Origin: Aureobasidium sp. EXF-3400
Taxonomy: Eukaryota; Ascomycota; Dothideomycetes; Dothideales; Saccotheciaceae
Reading direction: 5' to 3'
NCBI GenBank assembly: GCA_024195585.1
Contig: SWBL01000044.1
Coordinates: 1-64,000, forward strand
DNA: 64,000 nucleotides
Position 1 is the first letter of the stretch. Every line of letters starts with the position of its first letter. This document shows positions 1 through 11,627 of the stretch, piece after piece. A program made the position numbers and the translations under genes. The notes under the pieces are model-generated. The model saw only the letters and a program-made list of their open reading frames with translations, was not told where the DNA came from and ran no database searches.

Positions 1-1160
1 TATAAAAGTAGTAATTATTATATTAAGAAAGTTTATAGATATTATATTATTAAACCTATAACGCTACTATCTACGTCTCTATCTACTAAACTTTTCTAAC
101 TTTTCTAACTATTAGATAATATACCTTTTAGTAGTCTAGATAGTTAAGATTCTTAGTTATAAAGAGATGCCTCTACTACTTTAGCCTATAACGGTCTAGA
201 ATTTATATAACTATTCGCTAGATTTACTAAGATCTATAAGTACTTTAAGAAAAATAGTAACTCTTCTAGTTATCTTATATATAATTACTATAAGTCTTAC
301 TATAAGTTTGCTCTTTAAGCGCTAGCTTATCTAAAAGTAGATCTTATACCTTCTATTACTAGACTTAAGTAAGTTAAATATTATAAATTTAGTAATATAA
401 AAGTATAGTCTACCTAAGCGTAAAATAAGAAGACTAGCTAGTCTATATCTTATATATATATATCTTTACGTTTACTTTAGATAGTTTAGGATTTATTAGA
501 TAAAGAAGATAATAAGATAGCTCTATAGTTTAAAAAATGTAATGTCTCTTAATATATAGAATGCTATACTTATATAGTATATAGGTAACCTTAGTTATAA
601 CTTAAGTAGGCGCATTTTTTAGCAAAATTTAAATCTATAATAGCAAAGTTTAGACTATAATTCCTATATCCCTATTCCTATTCTTAGATCTCTAAATAGT
701 ATAAATGTTATTATATAATATAAGCTATAACTTACTAGTTCTATAAAAGTATTAGTTAGTATCTATATAAGATACTAAATAGGTCCTTTAGAGGGTCTTT
801 TAAGTAGAAATTACTATATCTAGTATACTAAGTAACCCTACCTTACCGGATTTAGTAGGTCTTTTACTAAAAGACCTAGCTATCTATTAGTTAAGAGTTA
901 TATATACGACTCTATATAACTATCCTATAGTAGCTCTTAATCGCTATACTACCTCTAATAAGTTATTTATAACTTAAAACGATCTCCTATAACGAAATGC
1001 CCTTATAAACTAGCGGAACTAGACATTATAGCTTTAATAAAGACTATACGATAGTTATAGTTTGTCGCGACGCTAACGTGCTAAGGGGGCGTGGCCGTAG
1101 GGGATTACTTGCTAACGGCTCTTACTGCATGCCCTCTTTAATTTTCTTACTATAAAAGTC
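1..1160. repeat. AT-rich RIP-degraded repeat (left edge)
   Basis: The sequence is strongly AT-rich and dominated by TA, CTA and TAG words, while CA and TG dinucleotides are scarce until roughly position 1060. Every frame is broken by many stops, mostly TAG and TAA. C and G survive mainly in CT, AG and CG contexts, which is the expected result of CpA to TpA mutation by repeat-induced point mutation in ascomycetes. Composition changes abruptly at about 1060-1160 to normal genic sequence. The original element cannot be named. It continues off the left edge. Confidence 0.8.
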
Positions 1161-1634
1161 GGAGGTCAGGTTAGATTAGATAGGCTGCGCATATCTCGCG
1201 AGTCGTGAGTCGTGACAAAACACTCGATCTTGATCGCATGGTCGCAAGAGAACAGTGACGCGCGTCTGCATGTATTTCGGCCCGGAAGATAACGGCTGAT
1301 GGGAATTGTGTAGATATGCCTCAGATAAGCAAAGTCCACAGCCAGTCATACCGTACAGTGGCGTTGAACAAGCTCGGCGGGAATTGCTTGAGTTTGACGA
1401 TAACGCTTGCCTTGTTCCTGCCATGTGGCCATTATCGTCGTGAATCGAGAGCTACTGCAGGTGACAGTATGCACCCCAGATAGCGGTCAGCGCCGATGAA
1501 CCAGAGGATCGTCAATCGTTCCCGAACATGGCAGGACGAATGGCAGATATCTGATCTATAAATCCGACCTGGCTCCCGGTACTTTCTTGTCTGCCAACAC
1601 ACCTCAACATCAAGAATCCGAGACGCTTAACAAT
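1161..1634. other. Intergenic, promoter side of the NUP gene
   Basis: Normal-composition sequence between the RIP-degraded block and the first gene. Apart from the TATA-like box listed separately, no gene or repeat is visible. Confidence 0.5.
1557..1562 (+). promoter_or_regulatory. TATA-like box
   Basis: TATAAA lies 78 bases upstream of the chosen start codon at 1635, a sensible distance for a fungal core promoter with a short 5' leader. It supports the start at 1635. No experimental support is available. Confidence 0.4.
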
Positions 1635-2911
1635 ATGAAAGTAATTTCTCTTTGCCTTACCACACTCTTTGCTGCGGATGCATTGGCTTTGTCCTTTGCT
1701 CGCACTTCTGTCAAGCCAAAGCACCGTTCCGTTTCGAGTGATGTTGCGCATCGTCGTAGGTTGGCGAAGAGAGACGCATCGAGTCTTTGCTCTTCCACAG
1801 GATCAATCAAGCCGAAATTGTTCATCATCAGCATGGTACGCTCTTTGATCTTAGGGTTAGCTCGAGTTCCAAAGCTGATCCTGAGAAGTTCGACTCTGAA
1901 GCAGACATCTGGTACGAAGACACGACTCTCAACCTCTACGCAAACAATGTGACAGTGCCTGGATTCTCCCCTCTCTTTCCTGATGCACACTGTACGGCAT
2001 CTGGCGAGGTTTGTCAGATGACTACAGGCGAGGGCGAGATCAACGCTGCCGGCTCGGTCAATGCTCTCTGGCTATCTGGATGCTTCGACCTAACGTCCAC
2101 TTACTTCATGATCGCTGGTATCTCTGGTGGAAATCCTCACATTGTTACCACTGGCTCAGTGACATTTGCCAAGTACGCTGTGCAAGTCGGCTTGCAGGAA
2201 GAATTCGATCAATCTCAAGTTCCAGCAAATGCTACATCTGGGTACTACCCTCAAAACGCTTACTACCCCGACGAGGCCAATCCCATTGATTATCCTGGCT
2301 CGCTCTATGGTACAGAGGTCTTCGAAGTTAATGAAAACCTGCTTGATCGTGCGTTCTACCTCGCATCTCTGGCCACCCTGAACGATACCGAGGCCGCTGC
2401 CAAATATCGCGCCACTTACAGCTACGCCCCTGCCGACCAGCCGCCCAGCGTTGTAAAGTGTGACAGTGCCACATCAGATCAGTATTGGTCTGGATCTGTT
2501 CTTGGGTATGCCTTTAGCAACTACACTGAGCTCATGACCAACGGAACTGGATTATACTGTGGTACTCAGCAGGAAGACAACGCTACCCTGGAGTCTCTGC
2601 TTCGTGGTGCCATCTTGAAGAAGCTTGACTTTAGTCGTATCATCATTATGAGAACCATCAGCGATTTCGATCGCGCTCCTCCTGGTGAGACCGAGGTTTA
2701 CCATCTGCTTTATGCAGAGCAGGAAGGCTTCGAGCCTAGTATCCAGAATATCTACCTCGCAGGCATTGAGATTGTAAAGGATGTCTTAATGTACTGGAAT
2801 GGAACATACGATAAGGGTCTGACCCCAGGAAACTACATCGGAGACGTGTTCAACAGTCTTCTTGGTGACATTCCGCCTAACATCGGTGTTGCTTCTGCAT
2901 ACATCAATTGA
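1635..2911 (+). CDS. Secreted purine nucleoside permease-like (NUP family) protein
   Basis: Two exons, 1635-1835 and 1886-2911, are joined across a 50-base GT-AG intron with a CTGAT branch-like site and give a protein of about 408 residues. The N-terminus MKVISLCLTTLFAADALALS is a typical signal peptide and is followed by a basic stretch ending in KR, a possible Kex2 site. The body matches the NUP family, related to Candida NUP1: KPKLFIISM, then EADIWYE, VPGFSPLFPD, INAAGSVNAL, TSTYFMIAGI and FAKYAVQVGL. Several N-x-S/T sequons fit secretion. Members are linked to purine nucleoside handling, and structurally the fold resembles nucleoside phosphorylases, so transport is not certain. The upstream ATG at about 1587 is possible, but would bury the signal peptide. 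It is the first intact gene after the RIP-degraded edge. Confidence 0.88.
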
Positions 2912-4507
2912 TATCTCGATGGAGGTCGAGCTACTGTACCTATACACATTCCAGAATGTACATATAGGTCTGGACTCAGATTACAGAATGTATAGTAGTC
3001 GACCCAGCTTATCAATTCTAGAATCTTATAGAAGCCTGTCATTTTCTTATGCACTGGACCAGATCTTATTTGATGCGTACAGCTGGGAGGAACAGATCAC
3101 AATCAACGTTGACGCCATTGTTTGGACGGACAAAGGATCTGCAAGGCTGCCTTTGAAACTGGTTGAGCGCAATCTGAAGATAAGCTTCACCTCTATACAG
3201 AAGTTGGAATCCGTCAGAACTGAACCAGGCCGGTCGATCGCCCAATGTGCTTCGTTATTCCCTTGTGTAATTTCGACTGCTTAGTACAAAACAGCCAGGA
3301 TACTGCATATACATCGTGTTTTCGCCTTTGGACCCGAGTCACTGGACCTGTGCGACTTCTGCTCTCATTAAGCGTTGCGTCTCTCTCACTCAGCTCGGTC
3401 CGGAGTCGCTTCTCGTCAACTGCGGCACTTTTGCGCGAACAACAATTACGAAATGCGCGCTTCATATCACAGAGAACTTCGCACCAGACTCTTGAAAGAG
3501 ATCGGAGGATCAGCCCATTTTCTCTCGTGTCAACCAACGTCACAGTGATACCCACGACCATGACCAACTGTTCGCTCCTGGACGCCTTCATGAACCCGCA
3601 CAACGACGGCAGCGCCAGCCACAGCCAAGCATCTCTTCGCTACCTCCACTCCTGACATCGAGAACCAAGTGGCCACCACGAAGACCTCGTCTCAGAGCCC
3701 TCAGAACCCCTTGCGACGACGGACTCGCTCGACTGCACGTCTAGCTCGCCAGAGGCAACCATTCGCTTGATCAGCTCACTCACCAACTGCGTCGTGCTCC
3801 CCTCATCGGGCCACGCCCTCGGTACACTTCATGGTCACCTGCTCGGTCCCGTTCCCTGTTGTCAACATCCTATTCTCACGACCGTTCGTCTCGATGTTCC
3901 AGAAAACAGTACGACCAGTATCTTGCGATGGGCAATAGTATGTGTTGCACGAGTCGATCAGTCATGTCCAGATACCAGTCACACTCGACCCAGCATAGGC
4001 GCATAATTCGTCTCCAGATTGTAGTAAACACAAGGCTACTACATGGGCGCAATGGCTTGCAGGTCGCAAGATGATCTGGAAAGCGACTCCAGTTGGCCTG
4101 AGGCCCGCAAATGGTGATCCCTCGACGCAACTCAAGATACTGGATCCATTATTTGATGCTATCGTGCCTCTAGCATGTCATTAGAAATCAATGCAGCGGC
4201 TCATCACACTTCGCGTACAAATGCCTCCCGGCTGGGTCCAGATCTGAGAAGGTGAACAAGGTTTGTTCTTCAGCCTTACAAGATGACGAAAGATGAAACG
4301 GTCTGCGGAGCCTCCGGAAGGAAAACAACAGCGTCATCGTGTGAGCATCAATAAACTTTAAAGTCGAACAACAAAACATCTATAACTATCACCCGCATCG
4401 CAACCTTGTTGCTCCTTCGCTAAAACCATCTCGAATCTCCACCGCCTCAACTTCCAGAACTGCCGCCTTACCCCAAATCACACCTAGCATCTTGCACATC
4501 ACTCACC
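2912..4507. other. Intergenic, no supported gene
   Basis: About 1.6 kb between the NUP gene and the alcohol dehydrogenase. Open frames around 3214-3655 overlap on both strands and resemble no family I know. A Ser-rich frame continues to about 4006 after a stop, but no convincing splice model joins it. A small orphan gene cannot be excluded. Confidence 0.4.
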
Positions 4508-5939
4508 ATGGGCTACCCAGAGACCGCTACTGGATTCGTCGTCAAGGATCCCAAGCAGTACGGTCCATTTTCCCAAGAGCGAGAACACACATTGACTCAG
4601 AGCCCAGATGGCAATCTTTCCACAAGGAAGAGTTCAAGCTTAAGACCTTCGAAGAGGACGATGTCGATATCGCCATCGATGCTTGTGGTGTTTGCGGCTC
4701 GGACGTTCACTGTAAGTCTGGACGTTATCCAGAACGAGCGAATTGATTACTAACGAAATGCAGCTATCACTGGTGGCTGGGGTGAAACTCCACTTCCCCT
4801 CTGCGTCGGACACGAAATCATCGGTACGTCGCAAGAAACGAAATCTGCCCCATCACCTCTCTTGCGCCTCCTCGCTACGAATGCACAGCTCTCCCGATGT
4901 GTTTCATGTCGATCTCAGCTGCACCAAAAATGCGCATCGGAAACCGACTGACTCCACTCACAGGCCGTGCCGTCAAGGTCGGAAACAAGGTCAAGGACAT
5001 CAAGGTCGGCGACCGTGTCGGTGTAGGCGCACAAGTCGGCGCCGATCTGAACTGCGACAATTGCAAGGCTGATCAGGAAAACTACTGTCCCAACCAGTGA
5101 GTATGAACGTGCCCACGATGCCAGCCAAATGCTGACAAGGGATTTCAGGATCGATACATACGGTGCAAAGTACGAAGATGGCACAGTCTCGCAAGGAGGC
5201 TTCTCTTCGCACATCCGTGTACAAGAATATTTCGTATTCAAGATCCCTGAGAATCTTGATACTGCCATCGCAGCTCCTATGCTGTGTGCTGGTCTGACGA
5301 CTTACTCCCCTCTCGTTCGTCTCGGATGCGGTCCTGGTAAGAAGGTCGGTATTGTCGGTATCGGAGGACTTGGCCACTTCGCGCTCATGTGGGCACACGC
5401 TCTCGGTGCAGAGGTCTTCGCAATCTCTCACACTAAGGACAAGGAGGAAGACGCCAAGAAGCTTGGTGCCGACCACTTCATCTATTCTGGCGACAAGGAT
5501 TGGGCCAAGCCATACGCATTCAAGTTCGATTTCATTCTGAACTGTAAGTCACATCTCACAATGCAGCAGTGACATCACGTACTAACAACGACTAGGCTCT
5601 GACATGACACAAGAGTTCGATATGTCCACCTACCTTGGCACTCTCAAGGTCATGGGTCGCTTCCACAATGTCGGTCTGCCTGATTACGACCTCCCTGCTA
5701 TGAAGGCTCAGGACTTTGCACCCAACGGATCATACATCGGTGCCAGTCACATTGGCAATCACCCCGAGATGGTCGCCATGTTGGAACTTGCTTCGAAGCA
5801 GAACATCAAGTCCTGGATTGAGACGATCCCTATCTCGGCTGAAGGCTGCGCCAAAGCTGTCACTGGTGTCAAGGAGAACAAGGTTCGCTACCGCTACACA
5901 CTCACTGGCTTCGATGAGGCATTCGGCAAGCGCTACTGA
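4508..5939 (+). CDS. Zinc-dependent, probably NADP-linked alcohol dehydrogenase (cinnamyl alcohol dehydrogenase / ADH6-ADH7 type)
   Basis: Six exons (4508-4557, 4608-4711, 4764-4823, 4964-5096, 5149-5543, 5596-5939) join in frame to give about 361 residues, the usual family length. Introns are 50-52 bases except the third, which is 140; the second has a perfect TACTAAC branch site. The protein starts MGYPETATGFVV and carries the catalytic zinc motif CGVCGSD, then GHEIIG. The structural zinc region has its cysteines in CDNC and ENYC. A Rossmann motif VGIGGLGH is followed by the cofactor loop. The family reduces aromatic and aliphatic aldehydes or oxidises the alcohols, usually with NADP(H) in the cytosol. 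The first short exon is inferred from family conservation, because reading through the intron destroys the N-terminal alignment. Confidence 0.9.
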
Positions 5940-6430
5940 GCGAACCCTCTTGCCGGTCGTCATGTTTTCGATGATCGCAGACCACTGGATATGACATGTA
6001 CGATTTCTTTGGATGATGTTATGTAAACATTGTATTGGATAATCTTTTTCTCTTTGACTCTTGTTATTAGTTGTGAACAAGCAGAACAATTTGTGTTGTT
6101 AACATGCAGCCAACTTCTTTTCGGCTGAACAACGTACTTTTATCCAGGCCCATCATGTTTGTTACGGATATCGCCACTCCGACAGCTTGTTGCATACAAT
6201 AGCGGGCGTCTGGGACGAAACAAGTTGGTCTTGGTGTATCCTCACAAACACTTGGATCGCTACAATCTTTCCAGTAGCAAAGACAGCATACGACGTAGGT
6301 TGAACAAAGCACGAACATCCAAGGTCAGTTCCATTGTGCATACAAGTATTGCATTGTTTAGTCTTTGCTCATTGTTTCCAGACTAGCGAATGCTTTGTGC
6401 TCGACACAATGAACAAAGAATCCCGATGCG
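5940..6430. other. Intergenic
   Basis: 3' flank of the dehydrogenase and 5' flank of the RBR gene. No further feature is visible. Confidence 0.5.
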
Positions 6431-7243
6431 ATGTCCCACAGTATTCATCACTCTCTAGAGAACATAAGTACGAACATATCGAGCGATCATGTCAGGGTCG
6501 CATCATTCGCATCTACAAGACCTGCCCAGCACAGATTTGAAAACAACCATCTGAGAACCATGACTCCCAAAACGCCCGTAAGCAAAGTCATCAGCGCTGC
6601 TGCTGAGTACGTAATCATCACAGCTCTCTCGAAGCTCTTCTGGTGGATGCATATCCCAAATCGCTACTCTCTGGCTACCTGTGAGGTCTGCATGCGTTAT
6701 AAGCTGACAGTCCTTCTCCCATGTGACGACTGCTGTTGGTGTATCAATTGCATCAACGAACAGTTCAACACAGTCAACCATGATCGATCTCTCTGGCCAG
6801 CCAGGTGCTGCAGCAACGCCCCCATCCCTCTCGATCCTGTCGAAGACATACTCACGAGTGAGACTTTCGACCTAGCATTGAGACGTGAACGTGATTGGGC
6901 CTCGGGTCTACGTCCAACCCTCTACTGCGCACGTCTGACTTGCTCTCGGCCCTTGACGCTCGATGCTAATTCTGGGCAGGTAATCACCTGCTCTACTTGC
7001 TCTGCCCAAACTTGCAGATCGTGTCTCTCCCTCGCCCACAGGGGCTCTTGTCAAACCGATGAGACCACTGAGCTCGTCCTGAGCGCTCTCAATTATGGTA
7101 CCTTCAAGCGTTGTCCTCAGTGCAATCAGATGATCGAGCTGACTGAAGGTTGTAACCACATGACCTGTGTGACTTGCAAGTACGAGTTCTGCTGGCTTTG
7201 TTACAGACCTTGGACAGACTGTTGTGGGACTTGCGTGGATTAG
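6431..7243 (+). CDS. RBR-type (RING-IBR-RING) E3 ubiquitin ligase-like protein
   Basis: A single exon of 270 residues with three cysteine-rich modules. A divergent RING1 spans about residues 84-127 (CEVC, CDDCCWC, RCC). The IBR spans about 166-207 (YCARLTC, CSTC, CRSC, GSC). RING2 spans about 228-257: RCPQCNQMIELTEGCNHMTC followed by FCWLC. In RBR ligases the cysteine in the GC position of RING2 forms the ubiquitin thioester; here it is Cys241 and is present. The product probably transfers ubiquitin from an E2 to an unknown substrate. Fungi have many small IBR proteins of this kind. RING1 spacing is unusual, so E2 binding may be weak. An in-frame ATG at 6560 would give 227 residues and keep all modules, and may be the real start. 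Confidence 0.82.
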   Translation: MSHSIHHSLENISTNISSDHVRVASFASTRPAQHRFENNHLRTMTPKTPVSKVISAAAEYVIITALSKLFWWMHIPNRYSLATCEVCMRYKLTVLLPCDDCCWCINCINEQFNTVNHDRSLWPARCCSNAPIPLDPVEDILTSETFDLALRRERDWASGLRPTLYCARLTCSRPLTLDANSGQVITCSTCSAQTCRSCLSLAHRGSCQTDETTELVLSALNYGTFKRCPQCNQMIELTEGCNHMTCVTCKYEFCWLCYRPWTDCCGTCVD

Positions 7244-8611
7244 ACTTGAGTTGTTTTTGTTCTGCTTGTTTCGAATTCCGCATGAGAGTCCTATACCGAG
7301 ATTAATCTCTGTTTCATAGTTTCATAATTAAAGTGAGCTTTTGCATCTATATCTACTTTATCAACTTAATCCAATGATACAATGTGTCTTTCGAACCCAT
7401 TATAACATATCTGACTGCTCTCTTGTCAATTCTTGCGAAGATTGTAACCTCTATAGCTATAGTTCTAAACTGATCGCCCTATTCACATTCATCCTCCACG
7501 ATATCACTTCTTCTACTTGTGTGAACTGCGACGCAACTTTAAAACATGGTGCTTTACACCATGCTTTCGGCTATTTCTGCAGGGGTTCACTTGGTTGTCA
7601 AGGTAAGGCTAGTTCGTCGAACTGTCGGGACCAATCAGACCAAAATCCTAGCGTTCAGAAACCGGTGTATCTCGTGTCTGAACAACGTCTTGTGCCGAAG
7701 GACGAGCCACTTCGCAATGTCATAGAGACGGTGATACTTCTCTAGCTTGCTCTACAAGCTCTCAGTATCACAGCTACAGTAGCTGTCTCTTCGACCATAG
7801 TTGTTATCGAAGAGTCCACTTTTTCCGACAACAAACGAGTCGGAACGGCTCTGACTGGTCTTTTCAGGTCCCTTTGCGATCGTCATTACGTACTACCGTT
7901 ACGCACTCATATCTATCTCAATTAGTTCGATGAGCAGGGACATAAGATCCTTAACAGTCTGGCATCCTAAGTGTGTGTGCTTGCAAGTCTCGGATGCCCC
8001 GTTGATCCGCAGGACCTTGTTGATATGGGAGAGCGTAGAGCAAGAACGCGACATGATACAAAGCATCAAAGAGCACTTAGATAGAGCGCGGAGAGCATCT
8101 ATCGTTAATGGGTTAGCGATCTTATTTGCTTGATTGGCACTGATAGTGGCGCCGACTTAAATCATGAGATCGGAGAAGTCTGAGTTTTAGCGTGTCTATC
8201 AACATCCGAACACGAGGTTACGCCTTAGCTTGTTTCCGTTTGTTCTAGCTCCATCTTCATCTCTCGAACCCAGTCCGTCTACTCAAAGCGGCACAATATA
8301 TTATCAAGGATTTGCAAGTCTTGCCGACCAGTGGTACCTCGTATTCAATCTTGTTTCGCGCCCACGAGGTTCTGCACAAGATCCGGTGCCCTAGCAAGGA
8401 ACAATTGCGGGAACCTAGCCACTTGTGTCGGAATTGGCAGTGAAAAACTTTCACGCACCGTTCATAGCTTGCTCGGTCCCTCGGACTGTACCTCAACGGG
8501 CTCTGCAGCTTTGATTATGACACATTGTACTTCACGGTCTGATATTTGCTATTTCCTCCAAAGATCAATCCTTGGAAAGGCAATTCCCTACGAGTCCCAT
8601 GGCGGTTATCG
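7244..8611. other. Intergenic, no supported gene
   Basis: About 1.4 kb between two convergent genes. Short frames at 7341-7745 and 7930-8133 on the plus strand have no recognisable motif and no clear splice partners. Relic coding sequence is possible but not shown. Confidence 0.4.
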
Positions 8612-9598
8612 TCATACGTCAAAGTCGCTCGCATAAACTCCAGGATCGACCAAGAACGATCTCGGGTAATAGGTTGCGACCTTCATAGCATTGCCAGCAG
8701 CCATGTGTGGTGCAGATAGTGCTGGCATGGAGCTGTCACTTGAGAGCGGCGTTGTTTGTGGTGTCTGGGAAGCACCTTGCCACCAGGTCGCTGAAGAATC
8801 AACGGCGGTCCAGTCCGTAGCTTCAACGCTGTGAGCTGTTGATGAAACGCCTGGAAACCACGGCTCTAGACTCGGAGGTGACTCCAACATGAGTTCTGTT
8901 TGGTGTTGGATTGGAAGAGGTGAAAAGTGATTGATATCAGATCGCCTTGGCTGGAGATTCCACAAGTCGACATTGTGGTCAGGATTGTCAGCCTCCAGAA
9001 GGAATTGTTGCTGAGGATCCAGAGGCGGTGAGGCAGAGTGCTCTTGGTAGTGTGGTTTTGGCGACGTTTCTGTCCCGCGCTGTGACTCTTGGGAACTATT
9101 AGTAGTCGATGCTTTATCAGAACTTGGTTCATGATCGGAGTCATATTTGTCCATGTCCAATTCCATCCGCATATCCCTGGTTCCATCATGATCGAGGAGA
9201 CCAAGACGCTCTAGGATATCATGGACAAGCGGGTTGCCTTTCTGTTCGGCCAGTTGCGAACCTGGCCACGAGTTCGCAGCCAGGAGCATGGTGTACATAG
9301 TCTGCAGTCCAGCCACAAGCTTAAACTGCTGCATCTCTAAAGCCCGCACGTAACTTGTTCAGTCAGTTGAGGAAGCATCAAACATGATTTGCATGACTCA
9401 CTGCTCAGGAAATGTTTTCCGTTTCGACTTCTTCGGGTAGCCAAAAATGCACACTCCATCTGAAGCCTTGCACTTTGTGCACGGGTAGCCACCAGAGCAT
9501 CGTGCCTTCTTCGCTCGACAGCGATTGCAAGCTTTGCTGGCTCGTTGTTTGGAGATGTCTCCAATTTCTTGATTGAATTGCTGATTTGTAGAAGGCAT
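8612..9598 (-). CDS. Zn2Cys6 fungal transcription factor
   Basis: Two exons on the minus strand, 9598-9402 and 9353-8612, flank a 48-base intron with a CTGAC branch site and encode about 312 residues. The zinc cluster is near the N-terminus with cysteines at 24, 27, 34, 40, 43 and 50 (CNRCRAKKARC, then CTKC). The splice joins KTFPE to HYVRALEMQQ, reproducing the conserved linker and the helix LVAGLQTMY seen in a family of short fungal regulators that also carry a HDILERLG motif. The rest is Ser/Pro/Gln-rich and probably an activation region. There is no fungal-specific middle homology domain. It is transcribed divergently from the bZIP gene across about 660 bases, so the two may share regulatory sequence. 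Target genes are unknown. Confidence 0.85.
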
Positions 9599-10259
9599 GA
9601 CAGCTTTGGCAATATCGTGGGGTGCTCGATCTTGACAACCCAAATATTCTGCCCAGGCAAGAAACCACGGCTATATAAGCTATGCCAAGTGCACAGACAT
9701 CACGTCAAGCTCAAGGGCCTGGGTGCGAGAAACGATTGACCGTGCGTCACACGACTATATCCGGTGGTTGATTAATTGGTTTTGTCGTGTCGTTGGGCGG
9801 AATGCTACCCCGTCGGATCATGCTCGATTGGGGCTTAGCCGATGCAACCCCTCAGTCCAGGATGCACGCTCTGCGCCAGTGCACCTTTGACAACTTCCTG
9901 CATATGTCGGTCTTTCTCTCACCACCACCCCGATTGACGCGATTGGTTGGTGCAATATGTGATTGCGAACTTACCCTTTTTAGCTTCGCGGAGATTGTAA
10001 ACCAGTTGAGACAGTGTCCATGCGTCTCTCCTGCTCAGTCGAGCGACACATCTAATCATGGAGTATGGGGGGCGTGGAGTGATGACAGATCTAAGGGCAG
10101 GATTGCCTTCGCTTCAATGGTTGGCGAACGAGGCGACAGGATATCGAGCATGGCCGGAGTTGCCGTAAAATCCCAGGGCTGGATGGCAGACGGCATGCTC
10201 GATATAAGCTTCATTTGCTCTCAAGCATCACGAACACCTAGAAGTATTTTCCTACCGAG
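9599..10259. other. Shared intergenic region of two divergent regulators
   Basis: 661 bases between the start codons of the Zn2Cys6 factor (minus) and the bZIP factor (plus). A long plus frame from 9787 crosses the bZIP start in another frame and looks like a chance frame. A TATA-like GATATAAG occurs near 10200. Confidence 0.5.
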
Positions 10260-11060
10260 ATGTCAATCCCAACGACCTACCAGACTCCTGTTTCCTCTTG
10301 CTCTCACAAGCCTGTTTCTACAACATCGCAATATCACGAACATCAGTGTCTTTCAGAGTGTGTCTCATCCTCCATCTACCCTGCTTCATGCTTTGTCGAC
10401 CCCAACTCATGCTTCATCGACCCCACTCTGAGCTTGGTTGACCCCGACTCGTTCTGGAATGATCCTTCCGTCCAAAGTCCATCACAAGACAACGCGCCGA
10501 CAACGTCGAGACGCCTGGGAGATACAGTTGAAGTTGGGTCAGGTATACCCGCACCGGCTGCCAACTCAATACCGTTATTTTTACCAGAATTCGGAGCGTC
10601 CACACGTTCAGATTTCACATTGCTTCTACCACAAGTACATCGAACGACCAAAGCGGCGACACAAGGCGGAAAGTCAAGTCCTAGTCTATATTCTCTAATG
10701 GGCAGCTCGGAACAGGTCGTCAAGACTCGACCTCGGGGCAGACCAAGAAAAGATCTCAGTAAGAAGGATGCACCTTCAACTCCAAGCGACAGTCTTACGA
10801 AGTATCGAGCCAAGAACCGAAGAGCTTCAGCCAGATGTCGAGAGAAAGAAAGAGCTCAAGCAGCTGCACTGGAGAAAACCTTTCAGGAGCAGCTGGAGCG
10901 AAATGCCGACTTGAAGCAGAAGCAAGCAGATCTTCGAGAAGAGTTGTTTGGCTTACAGATGCAAGCACTGCACCACGAGAACTGCGATTATGGCCATATG
11001 CAGAGCTACAATGAACAGCGTGCGCAAAACGTTGCGAGTGCTTGGAACCTGAAGACCTAG
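10260..11060 (+). CDS. bZIP transcription factor with AT-hook
   Basis: A single exon of 266 residues. The basic region KYRAKNRRASARCREKER (about 181-198) has the diagnostic N-x7-R spacing and is followed by a coiled coil to about residue 240 with leucines in heptad register. Just upstream, TRPRGRPRK (about 156-164) is a good AT-hook, an unusual companion that would add minor-groove contact. The N-terminal part is disordered and contains four consecutive seven-residue repeats (43-70) built on a x-V/I/N-D-P core. The spacing suggests an Atf/stress-type fungal bZIP, but no specific orthologue is recognised. It is divergent from a Zn2Cys6 factor, which may be its co-regulated partner. Confidence 0.85.
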   Translation: MSIPTTYQTPVSSCSHKPVSTTSQYHEHQCLSECVSSSIYPASCFVDPNSCFIDPTLSLVDPDSFWNDPSVQSPSQDNAPTTSRRLGDTVEVGSGIPAPAANSIPLFLPEFGASTRSDFTLLLPQVHRTTKAATQGGKSSPSLYSLMGSSEQVVKTRPRGRPRKDLSKKDAPSTPSDSLTKYRAKNRRASARCREKERAQAAALEKTFQEQLERNADLKQKQADLREELFGLQMQALHHENCDYGHMQSYNEQRAQNVASAWNLKT

Positions 11061-11627
11061 CAGAAGTTGCACCTAGAGTCTGTTCATGTTGGCTGGTGTA
11101 AAGAGAAGAAACGCTCTGTTTAGACGGGCAACCAGGAAAAGAAATGATATGATTTTCCTATACTTAGCAAATGAATGATAATATGACCGTATTACTCTTA
11201 TCCTGAATAATTCCTTCCTAACCGTCGCAGAACTGCTACTAGCAGAATGTGTGTTAATTATCACTAGTCGACAAACAACTTCTTGATACAGCATCCAGCG
11301 ACTATGTCAAGTCGAGTGGGGAATCTCTCTGTCCACTAGCGTGTTGACTTTATCATGTGAGCATAAGGTACTGCTCATCAGGATTTCGGTATAGAAGCCT
11401 CCTCATCAGCTAACTCCTTTTGCTATGCAAGACGACTGGCTGTCACACAGGCTATTGGATGCGGTTGATATTTGGGTCTTCACACACATCCCGGTGTGAT
11501 GTTGACAGCAACATATCAGCCGCAAGATTGATTGGACGTGATTTATGAGTATCATAGGCGAAATCATGTAGAGGCTAGAGATCATAGTCTAGGTACGGAG
11601 CACGCGTAGTTCATAGCAGACGATCCC
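11061..11627. other. Intergenic between convergent genes
   Basis: About 570 bases holding the 3' ends of the bZIP (plus) and SDR (minus) transcripts. Nothing else is recognised. Confidence 0.5.

Noticed and set aside
3214..4006. Possible small gene between the NUP and dehydrogenase genes
   Set aside because: Overlapping frames on both strands, no motif, no convincing start or splice signals.
9787..10431. Plus-strand open frame of 214 codons overlapping the bZIP start
   Set aside because: No recognisable sequence, and it overlaps the bZIP in another frame; a chance frame in promoter sequence is simpler.
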